64,000 bases of DNA from Mucilaginibacter achroorhodeus. Its GTDB lineage: Bacteria > Bacteroidota > Bacteroidia > Sphingobacteriales > Sphingobacteriaceae. Where the stretch lies: contig NZ_VOEI01000001.1 in NCBI RefSeq assembly GCF_007846095.1, positions 992,001 through 1,056,000 of the forward strand, read 5' to 3'. Positions 53,304 through 61,344 of the stretch are shown in pieces (positions within the stretch are counted from its first letter, which is position 1; every line of letters begins with the position of its first letter). The position numbers were made by a program, and so were the translations under genes. A model generated the notes under the pieces. That model was not told where the DNA came from and searched no databases. It worked only from the letters and a program-made list of their open reading frames with translations.

Positions 53304-54176
53304 TTACAGCCTGTCGGGATAGTCGGATATAATGCCGTCAACGCCCAGGGCTTTTATGTTGGCAATGTCATCTGCGTTGTTAACCGTCCAGGGTAAAACC
53401 TTAATGCCTAATGTGTGGCATTCATCAACCATCTCCTTGTCCAGCATTTTAAAATCGGGGCTGTAGATGGTTGGTTTAAAACTTAAGCTTGAAAGATTTT
53501 CTTTCAGGCTTTTTTTGTTTGACACCAGCCACGCTGTAGGCACTTTAGGATATTGTTTGTGTACTATTTCCAGCGTGCGCGGATCAAACGATTGGATAAT
53601 TACTCTATCCAATATGGCTTTCTTGATAATAACGGCCATCAACAGGTCTACAAACTCCTGAGGAGCCGGGTGTTCAACATTGTCGCCTTTAGGCGATGTT
53701 TTGGTTTCAATATTATAATATGGTGGCTTGGCGCCCTTTTGTTTTGCATAGGCCTCAACACTGTCTATCAGATCGGCCAATGCCGGGATATGTTCCTTTA
53801 TCTTTTTTTGCTGCGGAAAAAGTGGGTAAAACTTGCTGCCCACATCAAATTTCCTGATCTCGGCGTAAGGCATTCCATAAAGCCTGTATGATCTTGCTTC
53901 CTGATTAGTGATGGTATCGCCATTAGGTTTAAGGCTAAAGCGCGGATTGATAAACTGGTCGTGCGATACGATGGGTAGCTTTTCCTTGCTGAAAGATATA
54001 TCCATCTCAAGCGTAACGCCCAGATCAACAGCATTTTTCATGGACGATATGGTGTTTTCAGGCATTAATCCTCTGCCGCCACGATGTCCTTCTTTGTCAA
54101 AAGAGGTTTGCCCATGTACTACAAAAAAAGTAGTTATTGCTACCCATAACATCGAAAATACCCTTGATAGCTTCAT
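53304..54176 (-). CDS. Second secreted glycerophosphodiester phosphodiesterase
   Basis: A 290-residue GDPD enzyme from the ATG at 54176, which starts a signal peptide (MKLSRVFSMLWVAITTFFVV, then HGQ); upstream in-frame ATGs would place 17 extra residues before it. Catalytic motifs: EGHRGGRGLMPENT, LGVTLEMDISFSKEKLPIVSHD and the C-terminal VDGIISDYPDRL. The protein differs from the GDPD at 49964 in overall sequence, so it is not a recent duplicate. It converges with prfH (9 bp gap). Confidence 0.92.
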   Translation of the reverse strand: MKLSRVFSMLWVAITTFFVVHGQTSFDKEGHRGGRGLMPENTISSMKNAVDLGVTLEMDISFSKEKLPIVSHDQFINPRFSLKPNGDTITNQEARSYRLYGMPYAEIRKFDVGSKFYPLFPQQKKIKEHIPALADLIDSVEAYAKQKGAKPPYYNIETKTSPKGDNVEHPAPQEFVDLLMAVIIKKAILDRVIIQSFDPRTLEIVHKQYPKVPTAWLVSNKKSLKENLSSLSFKPTIYSPDFKMLDKEMVDECHTLGIKVLPWTVNNADDIANIKALGVDGIISDYPDRL

Positions 54177-54320
54177 ATCTATTGTAAATCTCCAAATATA
54201 GCGCATACCAGTAAATAGCATGTTCAATTTAGTTTGCCTTTTTGTTAACCATAGTCTTTACTGCTGACATAGGGTTGTCATCACCAGGTGTGAATTTTGG
54301 ACTAACAAATAACAACAACC

Positions 54321-54734
54321 ATGAATTTTGCATCAGTAAGAATTATTACCGGGGATATTGAGCCGTTGGTTAAATTTTATGAAGACATAACAGGCTGCAC
54401 GGTAGTTATGTACACACCCGATTTCGCGGAACTGCAAACATCTTCAGGTACCTTAGCCATTGGCAGCATTAACACGTTAGCGCTATTTGGAGGCCAACAT
54501 ATAGCGGAACCAGCCAGCAACCGTTCTGTGATCATCGAATTTCTTGTTGAGGATGTGGACAAGCGATATGAGGAGATCTCAGCTGTTATCGACAACACGC
54601 TGGTACAGGCGCCCACCACTATGCCATGGGGTAACCGCTCCCTTTTGTTTCGCGACCCGGATAGCAACCTTGTAAATCTGTTTACGCCGGTAACGCCACA
54701 AGCAAGGCAAAAATTCGGCTTATCAGCAATTTAA
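54321..54734 (+). CDS. VOC family (glyoxalase-like) protein
   Basis: A 137-residue protein with the paired beta-alpha-beta-beta-beta modules of the vicinal-oxygen-chelate superfamily: RIITGDIEPLVKFYEDITG and VDKRYEEISAVIDNTLV, with FRDPDSNLVNLF near the end providing the usual metal Glu/Asp position. Members include glyoxalases and bleomycin-resistance proteins. The substrate cannot be inferred. It is a single-gene unit. Confidence 0.85.
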   Translation: MNFASVRIITGDIEPLVKFYEDITGCTVVMYTPDFAELQTSSGTLAIGSINTLALFGGQHIAEPASNRSVIIEFLVEDVDKRYEEISAVIDNTLVQAPTTMPWGNRSLLFRDPDSNLVNLFTPVTPQARQKFGLSAI

Positions 54735-54875
54735 ACGGCAGCTTTTCTGCGAAGTATTTAGCTTTTGATCAGGTCATCCGGTACTGTTCAATGGATATTA
54801 ATTTTTCTTCATTTAAGCTAACCGCTACAACTAAAATCAGCCGTATGGAGTTAAGTGTTTAAAAAGCATTTAATT

Positions 54876-55460
54876 ATGGAACTATTAGAAAAACAAGAAA
54901 CAGAAGTTAGCGGAGTTGTAAAAAAATATCTGTCAAATAAACACGGAGACGTTGATGCCTTTGAGATACAAACAGACGAAAAAGCCATTAAAATAAATTT
55001 TCCTCCGCATACGGCTAAAACCATTAAAACCAATGCGGTGGAAGGTACGTTTGCCACCGTTGTTTATCAATCTGAAACAAAAAAAGATGAACCCGCGGGT
55101 GACAAAAAAGCCAAACTTAAACTGGTATCCATAAGCGGCATACCCACCGGTGAACTGGTTATAAAGGATCTTAAACCTCAGAAATCTGCAGATGAGCCAG
55201 TGACCGAAACACTTACTTTAACAGAATATGAGCTGCTTAAAGGTAAAAAGGGTGAACTGACAGGCATCAAACACGGCAATAAGCTCTTCCATGTACATAA
55301 AGAAGACCAGGAATTAAGCGATATAATAAAACCTGGAGCGGAATTGGAAATCACCGCCGTGAAAAGAATGGATGATGGTTTTGTAAATGAGCATAACGAC
55401 GAAGTTTTTCACATTAAAAAACTTAGCACAAACGGCTTAGAATATAAATCCAAAAAGTAG
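54876..55460 (+). CDS. Two-lobed protein of unknown function
   Basis: A 194-residue cytosolic protein from the ATG at 54876 (a GTG at 54855 is also in frame). An N-terminal lobe (EVSGVVKKYLSNKHGDVDAF, INFPPHTAKTIK) and a C-terminal lobe (GELTGIKHGNKLFHVHKED, ISDIIK-like, AELEITAVKRMDDGF) have similar strand order and may be two OB-like folds joined by a charged linker (VYQSETKKDEPAGDKKAK). No family recognised. It precedes the DMT transporter gene by 4 bp, so the two are coupled. Confidence 0.65.
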   Translation: MELLEKQETEVSGVVKKYLSNKHGDVDAFEIQTDEKAIKINFPPHTAKTIKTNAVEGTFATVVYQSETKKDEPAGDKKAKLKLVSISGIPTGELVIKDLKPQKSADEPVTETLTLTEYELLKGKKGELTGIKHGNKLFHVHKEDQELSDIIKPGAELEITAVKRMDDGFVNEHNDEVFHIKKLSTNGLEYKSKK

Positions 55461-55464
55461 CCCA

Positions 55465-55920
55465 ATGGAGAATAATAATCAAATATGGCTTTATCCCTTA
55501 ATCATAGTTGCAGGCGCCTTGCAAGCCTGGGGGCCGCCTATGAACGGGGCGCTGCAGAAATCGTTAAGTAACCCCTGGCTGGCAAGTGTTGTTTCATTTT
55601 TGCCGGTGTTGGCGCTACTAACCTGCGTATTTCTTTGTTTGCCAAGGCCACTGCCATCCGGCGAAGGCGTGATGACCATGCCATGGTGGGCACCGCTGGG
55701 CGGATTAATAGGCTCTGTTGCAGTTATAGTGGGGTTAATGTTTGTGCAAAAAGTTGGCGCAGGCACCTTGGCAGGGCTTACTATAACAGCCAACATCATC
55801 ATGTCGCTCTTTATAGATAAATACGGCATGTTTGGCATTCAGCAACATCCGCTAAGTTTAGGCAGGATGGCCGGAGGGGCGCTTATGGTAGCCGGGATAT
55901 ATTTGATATCTAAATTTTAA
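55465..55920 (+). CDS. Small DMT family transporter (DUF606/YdcZ)
   Basis: A 151-residue protein with five hydrophobic helices of the DUF606 half-size drug/metabolite transporter type: YPLIIVAGALQAWGPPMNG, LASVVSFLPVLALLTCVFL, LGGLIGSVAVIVGLMFVQ, AGTLAGLTITANIIMSLF and GRMAGGALMVAGIYLIS. Such proteins work as dimers. The substrate is unknown. Confidence 0.88.
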   Translation: MENNNQIWLYPLIIVAGALQAWGPPMNGALQKSLSNPWLASVVSFLPVLALLTCVFLCLPRPLPSGEGVMTMPWWAPLGGLIGSVAVIVGLMFVQKVGAGTLAGLTITANIIMSLFIDKYGMFGIQQHPLSLGRMAGGALMVAGIYLISKF

Positions 55921-55945
55921 AAGCCTTGTTTGATGGCTGGGATTC

Positions 55946-56314
55946 TTAACAGTTTAAGAGTACGTCTTCATCATGCTCCGGATGAGGTAGTTCCTCGCCA
56001 AAATACCTGGCGTTCCATTGCGCTATTTGCCTTAGGATAGGCAATAAAGCCTGGCCGCGCTCAGTTAGCCCATACTCTACCCGCGGAGGAAGTTCTTTAT
56101 ATTCCTCCCGGGTAATTATGCCATCCGCCTCTAATTCCTGCAGTGTGGTGGTAAGCACCTTGCGTGATATGATGTGTATGCTGGCGGCTATCTGCCCAAA
56201 ACGCGCCTTACGCTCTCGTAATACCCAGATCACTATCGGTTTCCACTTTGTTCCCAAAATAGCCATTGACCGCTGCATGTTGCAATTGCTGTATTTCAGA
56301 TTCTGAGCTTGCAT
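55946..56314 (-). CDS. HxlR family transcriptional regulator
   Basis: A 122-residue winged-helix repressor/activator: MAILGTKWKPIVIWVLRE, the recognition part RFGQIAASIHIISRKVLTTTL, and wing YKELPPRVEYGLTERG. Cys11 lies at the position that senses oxidants in HypR-type members, and a second Cys is the last residue. It is divergent from an old-yellow-enzyme gene across 95 bp that contain a strong dyad, so it probably controls that gene and itself in response to electrophiles or oxidants. Confidence 0.92.
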   Translation of the reverse strand: MQAQNLKYSNCNMQRSMAILGTKWKPIVIWVLRERKARFGQIAASIHIISRKVLTTTLQELEADGIITREEYKELPPRVEYGLTERGQALLPILRQIAQWNARYFGEELPHPEHDEDVLLNC

Positions 56315-56322
56315 AATTACGT

Positions 56323-56364
56323 TAGTTACCTATTGGTTACTACTAATAACCAATATTAGTTACA
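56323..56364. promoter_or_regulatory. Candidate HxlR operator
   Basis: A perfect dyad ATTGGTTA (56333-56340) and TAACCAAT (56348-56355) is flanked on both sides by a direct repeat TTAGTTAC (56323-56330 and 56357-56364). It sits centrally between the divergent regulator and old-yellow-enzyme genes. Confidence 0.6.
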
Positions 56365-56409
56365 AATATAAACCAAAGTAATTTACTTTGCATCATCAAA
56401 TTTTTAAAT

Positions 56410-57471
56410 ATGAATTACGAAGCATTTTTTTCGCCATTTAATTATAAAAGCCTCCACTTACGAAACCGTTTTGTGATGGCACCTATGACACGTGTACAAT
56501 CGCCGGATGGCGTTCCCACAGAGCAAGTTGCGGAATACTATGGCCGCCGTGCCGGTGCTGATGTTGGGCTTATCGTTACTGAGGGAACAACCATTGATCG
56601 TCCGTCATCGAAGAATCAAAAGGACATTCCCGATTTCCATGGTAATGCAGCGCTACAGAACTGGAAGAACATTGCAGATACTGTTCATGCAAACGGCGGT
56701 GCTATAGCGCCACAGATATGGCACGTTGGCAATACACCTTACGGATGGCAGCCGCCGGCACCTTTTGAAGGCCCGGAAACCATGTCGTTAAATGATATCC
56801 GGGATACTATTGAGGCATTCGGCAAGGCTGCAAAGTCCGCAAAAGAAATAGGCTTTGACGCTATTGAGATACATGGTGCACATGGCTATTTAATAGACCA
56901 GTTCTTTTGGGATAAAACCAATAACCGTACTGATGAATACGGCGGCAAAACCCTTAAAGAGCGTACCCGCTTTGGGGTTGAGGTTGTAAAAGCTATCCGT
57001 GCTGCCATTGGCGAAGAGATGGCTATCATACTAAGATTATCGCAATGGAAAGGCATAGACTTTAATGCAAAAATGGCTCATAACCCGGCAGAATTGGAAA
57101 GTTGGGTACAGCCGCTTGCGGATGCAGGTGTTGACATTTTCCATGCATCACAACGACGTTATTGGGAACCTGAGTTTGATGGATCTGACCTTAACTTTGC
57201 CGGTTGGATCAAAAAACTTACCGGTGCACCAACTATAACGGTAGGTTCTGTTGGTTTAAATGCAGATGTTACGAGCTTTTTTGCCGGAGGTGCCGGAGCA
57301 GAGAGCGCTGGTTTTGAAGAATTACTCCGCAGGTTTGAGCGTGGTGATTTTGACCTGATAGCCGTTGGCCGCCAATTGTTACAAGACCCGGAATGGGTGA
57401 AAAAACTAAAAGAAGGCCGGTTAGATGAGATCAGTGCCTTTAAACCGGAAAGTGCCGGAACCTATTACTAA
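56410..57471 (+). CDS. NADH:flavin oxidoreductase, old yellow enzyme family
   Basis: A 353-residue FMN enzyme that reduces activated C=C bonds of enones and similar electrophiles with NAD(P)H. TIM-barrel motifs: RNRFVMAPMTRVQSPDGVPT at the start, VTEGTTIDRPS, WHVGN, and IEIHGAHGYLIDQFFWDKTN with the substrate-binding His pair. The C-terminal phosphate-binding part reads TVGSVGL and VGRQLLQDPEW. Divergent from hxlR. A strong terminator follows. Confidence 0.93.
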   Translation: MNYEAFFSPFNYKSLHLRNRFVMAPMTRVQSPDGVPTEQVAEYYGRRAGADVGLIVTEGTTIDRPSSKNQKDIPDFHGNAALQNWKNIADTVHANGGAIAPQIWHVGNTPYGWQPPAPFEGPETMSLNDIRDTIEAFGKAAKSAKEIGFDAIEIHGAHGYLIDQFFWDKTNNRTDEYGGKTLKERTRFGVEVVKAIRAAIGEEMAIILRLSQWKGIDFNAKMAHNPAELESWVQPLADAGVDIFHASQRRYWEPEFDGSDLNFAGWIKKLTGAPTITVGSVGLNADVTSFFAGGAGAESAGFEELLRRFERGDFDLIAVGRQLLQDPEWVKKLKEGRLDEISAFKPESAGTYY

Positions 57472-57474
57472 AAA

Positions 57475-57507
57475 TAAAATCCTGCACAAATTGTGCAGGA
57501 TTTTATT
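57475..57507. terminator. Bidirectional intrinsic terminator
   Basis: TAAAATCCTGCACAA pairs perfectly with TTGTGCAGGATTTTA over 15 bp, between convergent genes. Confidence 0.85.
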
Positions 57508-57513
57508 TTACGG

Positions 57514-58059
57514 TTATTTTAAAAATTCATACACCAACGGCGAGTTCATGATCTCCGGTACACCATCGCCTGTAACAGTTACTTTCTTATTCCCGAATAT
57601 ATCTGTAGATGATTCGGCTTTTGACAAAAGCCGGCCGCGGCCATCATTAATGGTTACCGATTTATTGCCAAAGATATCGGTAGACCTCTTGATGGTTGCA
57701 ACAACATTTCCACCATCGGTAATTTTGCTGGTTACATCACCAAAAATGTCGGTAAAGTTTTCGATGCTATACAAAGTTCGCCCGTATCCATTGGTTACTT
57801 TTAATTGCTTGTCGCCGAAGATATCTTTGCTTTCAGTAATTTCCTGAACGGTGCGGTACATGTCGTCTTTTGTAGTTCTAACCCGGTTACCAAAAATATC
57901 GCGATGGATAGTTGTTTCCTGGATAACCCTTAAAGCTGGACCACGTACAGTTTCTACAGTATCGCCAAATATGTTTACACTGCGTTCGATAGAGTAGGAT
58001 TGCGCTGATGCCGAACCGGCAAAAATGACTAGTAATAGGATGAGGTAAGGTAATTTCAT
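57514..58059 (-). CDS. Secreted D-I-F-G repeat protein
   Basis: A 181-residue exported protein with signal peptide (ending SGSASAQ-like, GSASAQ). The mature part consists of about six units of 24-26 residues, each carrying [DN]IFG[DN] followed by a basic/hydrophobic strand and a GRxL- or xxxV-type turn: VNIFGDTVETV, RDIFGNRVRTT, KDIFGDKQLKV, TDIFGDVTSKI, TDIFGNKSVTI and TDIFGNKKVTV. The pattern suggests a beta-solenoid or similar repeat fold. No family recognised and no enzyme motif. Confidence 0.75.
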   Translation of the reverse strand: MKLPYLILLLVIFAGSASAQSYSIERSVNIFGDTVETVRGPALRVIQETTIHRDIFGNRVRTTKDDMYRTVQEITESKDIFGDKQLKVTNGYGRTLYSIENFTDIFGDVTSKITDGGNVVATIKRSTDIFGNKSVTINDGRGRLLSKAESSTDIFGNKKVTVTGDGVPEIMNSPLVYEFLK

Positions 58060-58161
58060 GATGTTCAGATTTTAGGTGATAGGTTTGACCGGCTGTTCCG
58101 TTTTCGGTTTAAACCTGATGAAATTAAATGTCTTGGATCCTTACCAAGGCTATATACGTAA

Positions 58162-58974
58162 CTATTGATACACCCTCACAAAATCCACTTCCATAGTACC
58201 TTCGGTAATGGCAGGATCAACCTCGCCACCGAAGTTACCGCCCATGGCTACGTTCATGATCAGGAAAAACTTATCATTAAATGGTAAGGAAGGATCGTTG
58301 ACGAAAGTGTGATAAACCTTTCCATCCACCGCAAATTTTAGTTTGTTTTTATTCCAATCCAGGCTGTAAACGTGAAAATCGGTTGAAGCGGTTGGCTCCA
58401 TGGTAGTTTTACCAACGCCGTTAGCACCAGAGTGGCCCGAGTAATGCAGGGTGGCAAATATCTTGTTCTGCTGGTTGCCTACGTGTTCCATCACGTCTAT
58501 CTCGCCACATGCAGGCCATTGTTTAATATCTATATTACTACCCAACGCCCAAAGCGCAGGCCATGTACCACGACCTGAAGGCAGCTTGGCCCTGAACTCA
58601 AGACGGCCGTATGTAAAATCGAACTTCCCTTTAGTGAGCAACCTTGCCGATGTGTAATTAAACCCTTTATAGGCTTCTTTCTTCAGCATTATTTTCAGCT
58701 TGCCATCCGCAACAATAACATTTTCGGGTCGATTGGTATAGTACTCCAGCTCGTTGTTGCCCCATCCATCAATGTTACCTATATCATATCCCCATTTGGT
58801 AGGATCAGGCGCACCGGGTTTGTCAAATTCATCTGCCCATATAAGCGTTTGTTTACTCGCAACGCTATCATTTGCGTTTTTTGACACATCTGATCTGCTG
58901 CTGTAATTTGATTTACTGCAGCTTGCAAGCAATGCAACAACAGCAATGCCCGCAATGGCAATTGATCTTCTCAT
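58162..58974 (-). CDS. Glycoside hydrolase family 16 lipoprotein
   Basis: A 270-residue GH16 enzyme, probably a laminarinase-type beta-1,3-glucanase. Lipoprotein signal with VVALLASCSKS. The catalytic motif is CGEIDVMEHVGN, with nucleophile Glu and acid/base Glu in the ExDxxE spacing. Other family parts are IWADEFDKPGAPDPTKWGYD, RPENVIVADGKLKI, RGTWPALWALG and FLIMNVAMGGNFGG. It is isolated from the SusC/SusD pair (8 kb away and opposite strand), so I do not link them. Confidence 0.92.
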   Translation of the reverse strand: MRRSIAIAGIAVVALLASCSKSNYSSRSDVSKNANDSVASKQTLIWADEFDKPGAPDPTKWGYDIGNIDGWGNNELEYYTNRPENVIVADGKLKIMLKKEAYKGFNYTSARLLTKGKFDFTYGRLEFRAKLPSGRGTWPALWALGSNIDIKQWPACGEIDVMEHVGNQQNKIFATLHYSGHSGANGVGKTTMEPTASTDFHVYSLDWNKNKLKFAVDGKVYHTFVNDPSLPFNDKFFLIMNVAMGGNFGGEVDPAITEGTMEVDFVRVYQ

Positions 58975-59056
58975 GAACTTGTAGCTTAAAGAGGTTTACT
59001 TAACTGGATACAAAGTAGTAAAACTTATTAAGCTTTACGGTACGGGTTGTAACTAT

Positions 59057-60262
59057 CTAAACAACATTATATTCCGGTTTCCATGCCATCGGCATTTTAC
59101 CATACAAGGCTGCATTGGCCGAGTGAACACAAATTGCTGTGCGGGCACCGGTAAACACATTACTATCGGGCAGGGTACCATTTACTACGCTTTTATAAAA
59201 CTCATTAAATGCATACCATGTACCATCTTTAGTTTTTTCGGGAAGGATTGGGCTGCCACCTTCTTTGTTCCAAACAATGCGGGTGGCGCCGGTAACACCG
59301 TCAACTAATCCCTTATCAGCCAATAATCTTTTTTCGGGATAAAATTTACCTTCATCGGTCAACAAGGATATGGTACCAAGCGTGCCCTTTATTTTAAATA
59401 GGTATCCATCATGCGCATTAGCGCACGTAGCACCAAAATTGCCTACCATGCTGTGCAGGCCTTCGTACCTGAACATTACCTGCACATTATCGTAGGTTTC
59501 GCGGCCATCTTTGTAAGTGTCTATTCCGCCGGTAGCAAACATTTGCTGCGGATGGGTTTCAAATGCCCAATTGATAAAATCTACCTGGTGCGAAAGTAGC
59601 TCTGCCATTAGCCCGCCCGAATATTGCTTATACATGCGCCAGTTGATCTGCCTTTCCAACTCCGGCGATGGCACAGGCCTGCGCCAGTTGCCGTTGCGGT
59701 CCCACCGGCAATCTATTTGGGTGATATCGCCAAGGTAACCTTTGTTTATCATCTCCTTTACCCGGTAATAAAGCGGCGAATAACGGTACTGATGCCCCAC
59801 CTGCACCACTTGTTTTGGCTTGCTTTTTACCAGTTTGACCAGTTGCAGTGCCTGGGGGATGTTGTAAGTCATGGTTTTTTCCAGGTATAGATGTTTGCCG
59901 GCGTTAAGCACATCTACCGCAATGGTGTAATGCATATTCAGCGGCACAGAAATTACAACTGCGTCTACATCCTTATTATCAAGCAGACCACGGTGATCTG
60001 CGTATACGGCAAATTTGGCATCTTTATTCTGCTGCCGTGTCTCGGTTATCCTGAATTCAAGCACATCGCATATCGCCACTACCTTAAATTTATCGGGCAG
60101 TTGATTAAGCACCTGTATGATGCCTTTACCACGGTCACCACATCCAATAACGCCTATCCTGACAATGCCAGCGGGTTTAGCTTCAGCAAAAATACCTGAG
60201 GGGTTTAAAACAGATGCGCCGGCAAGTAAGCCCGCGCTTTTAACAAACGTTCTTCTTTCCAT
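59057..60262 (-). CDS. Gfo/Idh/MocA family oxidoreductase, exported
   Basis: A 401-residue NAD(P)-dependent oxidoreductase. The N-terminus MERRTFVKSAGLLAGASVL carries twin arginines and looks like a Tat signal, common when cofactor-loaded enzymes are exported. The Rossmann fold reads VRIGVIGCGDRGKGIIQVL, then YLEKTMTYN in place of the EKP motif, and VQVGHQYRYSPLYYRVKE. Some relatives are GH109-type glycosidases that use NAD in catalysis. Its ATG overlaps the stop of the apbE-like gene. Confidence 0.9.
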   Translation of the reverse strand: MERRTFVKSAGLLAGASVLNPSGIFAEAKPAGIVRIGVIGCGDRGKGIIQVLNQLPDKFKVVAICDVLEFRITETRQQNKDAKFAVYADHRGLLDNKDVDAVVISVPLNMHYTIAVDVLNAGKHLYLEKTMTYNIPQALQLVKLVKSKPKQVVQVGHQYRYSPLYYRVKEMINKGYLGDITQIDCRWDRNGNWRRPVPSPELERQINWRMYKQYSGGLMAELLSHQVDFINWAFETHPQQMFATGGIDTYKDGRETYDNVQVMFRYEGLHSMVGNFGATCANAHDGYLFKIKGTLGTISLLTDEGKFYPEKRLLADKGLVDGVTGATRIVWNKEGGSPILPEKTKDGTWYAFNEFYKSVVNGTLPDSNVFTGARTAICVHSANAALYGKMPMAWKPEYNVV

Positions 60263-61284
60263 TACTTAACTTCAATTGCTTTAAAGTTGCTCGTTGCTGT
60301 ATCGGCAATGCTGCCGTTTGGTTTTTTATAGATGATGTAAGCTGCCAAATTACCTCTTTTAGCAATAAAATCAAGCGTTTGCCGCATACCCATAGTAACA
60401 AATCCGTTATCGAAACCATCGGCCGTTATACCGTCTTTTGCAACAACGGTTACACTAATAACATCTGTTTGGGAAGGGTAGCCGGTTTTGGGATCGATGA
60501 TATGCGATATTTGCCGGCCGTTTGCCTGCAGGTGTTTGCGGTAGTTGCCCGATGTTGTAACTGCTGCATTACCTGGCGCTATGACCATTTGTAAAGGCGA
60601 GGGATGAATATCGTTATCGTCAATAGCCTCTATACCTATCCTGAATGGTTCACCATCGGGCTTATGGCCTTTGATACGAAGTTCGCCGCCTATCTCAGCA
60701 ACGTAATTTTGAATGCCGTTTTTGTCTAACAGACCGGCAAGCAGATCGGCGGTATATCCCTGTGCAATACCGTTGAGGTCTATCTGTACCTGCGGATCTG
60801 ATTTGTAAAGGAACTCGCCCTTCAATCGTATCTTATTACCGCCAACATGCTTGAGTATAGCTTTTACCTTTGCAGAATCAGGAAAGGCGGTCGTCTTATT
60901 GGCACCAAAGCCCCAGGCATCAACCAATGGTTTCACGGTGATGTCCACCAAACCGCCGGTTTCGCGGTTTATCTCCAATGCCTTCTTTACCAACACAGCA
61001 AAGTGATGATCTACGCTTATGCCTTTTTCGGAATGATTGAACTTTAAGATGAGCGAAGCAGGCCGGTAAAGTGATACCGAACTATCTATTGCTGCAAGCA
61101 GGCTATCGGTTTGGCTTTGGGTAACCAGGCTATCGGCTGCATAGTAAGTTACTTTATAAGTGGTACCCTGCGCGTAGCCATTTATTTCGAATCGCTTGAG
61201 ATCACCCGGGTGCATAGAGGTGCTCGCTATGAATAATAGCAGTAAACCAACTATCCATGATGATTGTAAAATGGTTTGCCTCAT
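60262..61284 (-). CDS. apbE: FAD:protein FMN transferase (ApbE family)
   Basis: A 340-residue ApbE-type enzyme that attaches FMN to Thr/Ser of target flavoproteins using FAD. Signal peptide or membrane anchor at 1-24. Family motifs: GYAQGTTYKVTYYA, LYRPASLILKFN, VDAWGFG, IDLNGIAQGYTADLLA, and SHIIDPKTGYPSQTD, with the metal-binding Asp in TADGFDNGF. It is followed without gap (TAATG) by the Gfo/Idh/MocA gene. No obvious FMN-acceptor protein is in the window. Confidence 0.93.
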   Translation of the reverse strand: MRQTILQSSWIVGLLLLFIASTSMHPGDLKRFEINGYAQGTTYKVTYYAADSLVTQSQTDSLLAAIDSSVSLYRPASLILKFNHSEKGISVDHHFAVLVKKALEINRETGGLVDITVKPLVDAWGFGANKTTAFPDSAKVKAILKHVGGNKIRLKGEFLYKSDPQVQIDLNGIAQGYTADLLAGLLDKNGIQNYVAEIGGELRIKGHKPDGEPFRIGIEAIDDNDIHPSPLQMVIAPGNAAVTTSGNYRKHLQANGRQISHIIDPKTGYPSQTDVISVTVVAKDGITADGFDNGFVTMGMRQTLDFIAKRGNLAAYIIYKKPNGSIADTATSNFKAIEVK

Positions 61285-61344
61285 ATGCAGGCAAATATAG
61301 CTTAACCAATACTACGAGATTGACCCCGACTCTAATAATGATTA

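Noticed and set aside
45089..58974. One polysaccharide utilisation locus joining SusC/SusD and the GH16 enzyme
   Set aside because: The GH16 gene is 8 kb away on the other strand, with unrelated units and terminators between them.
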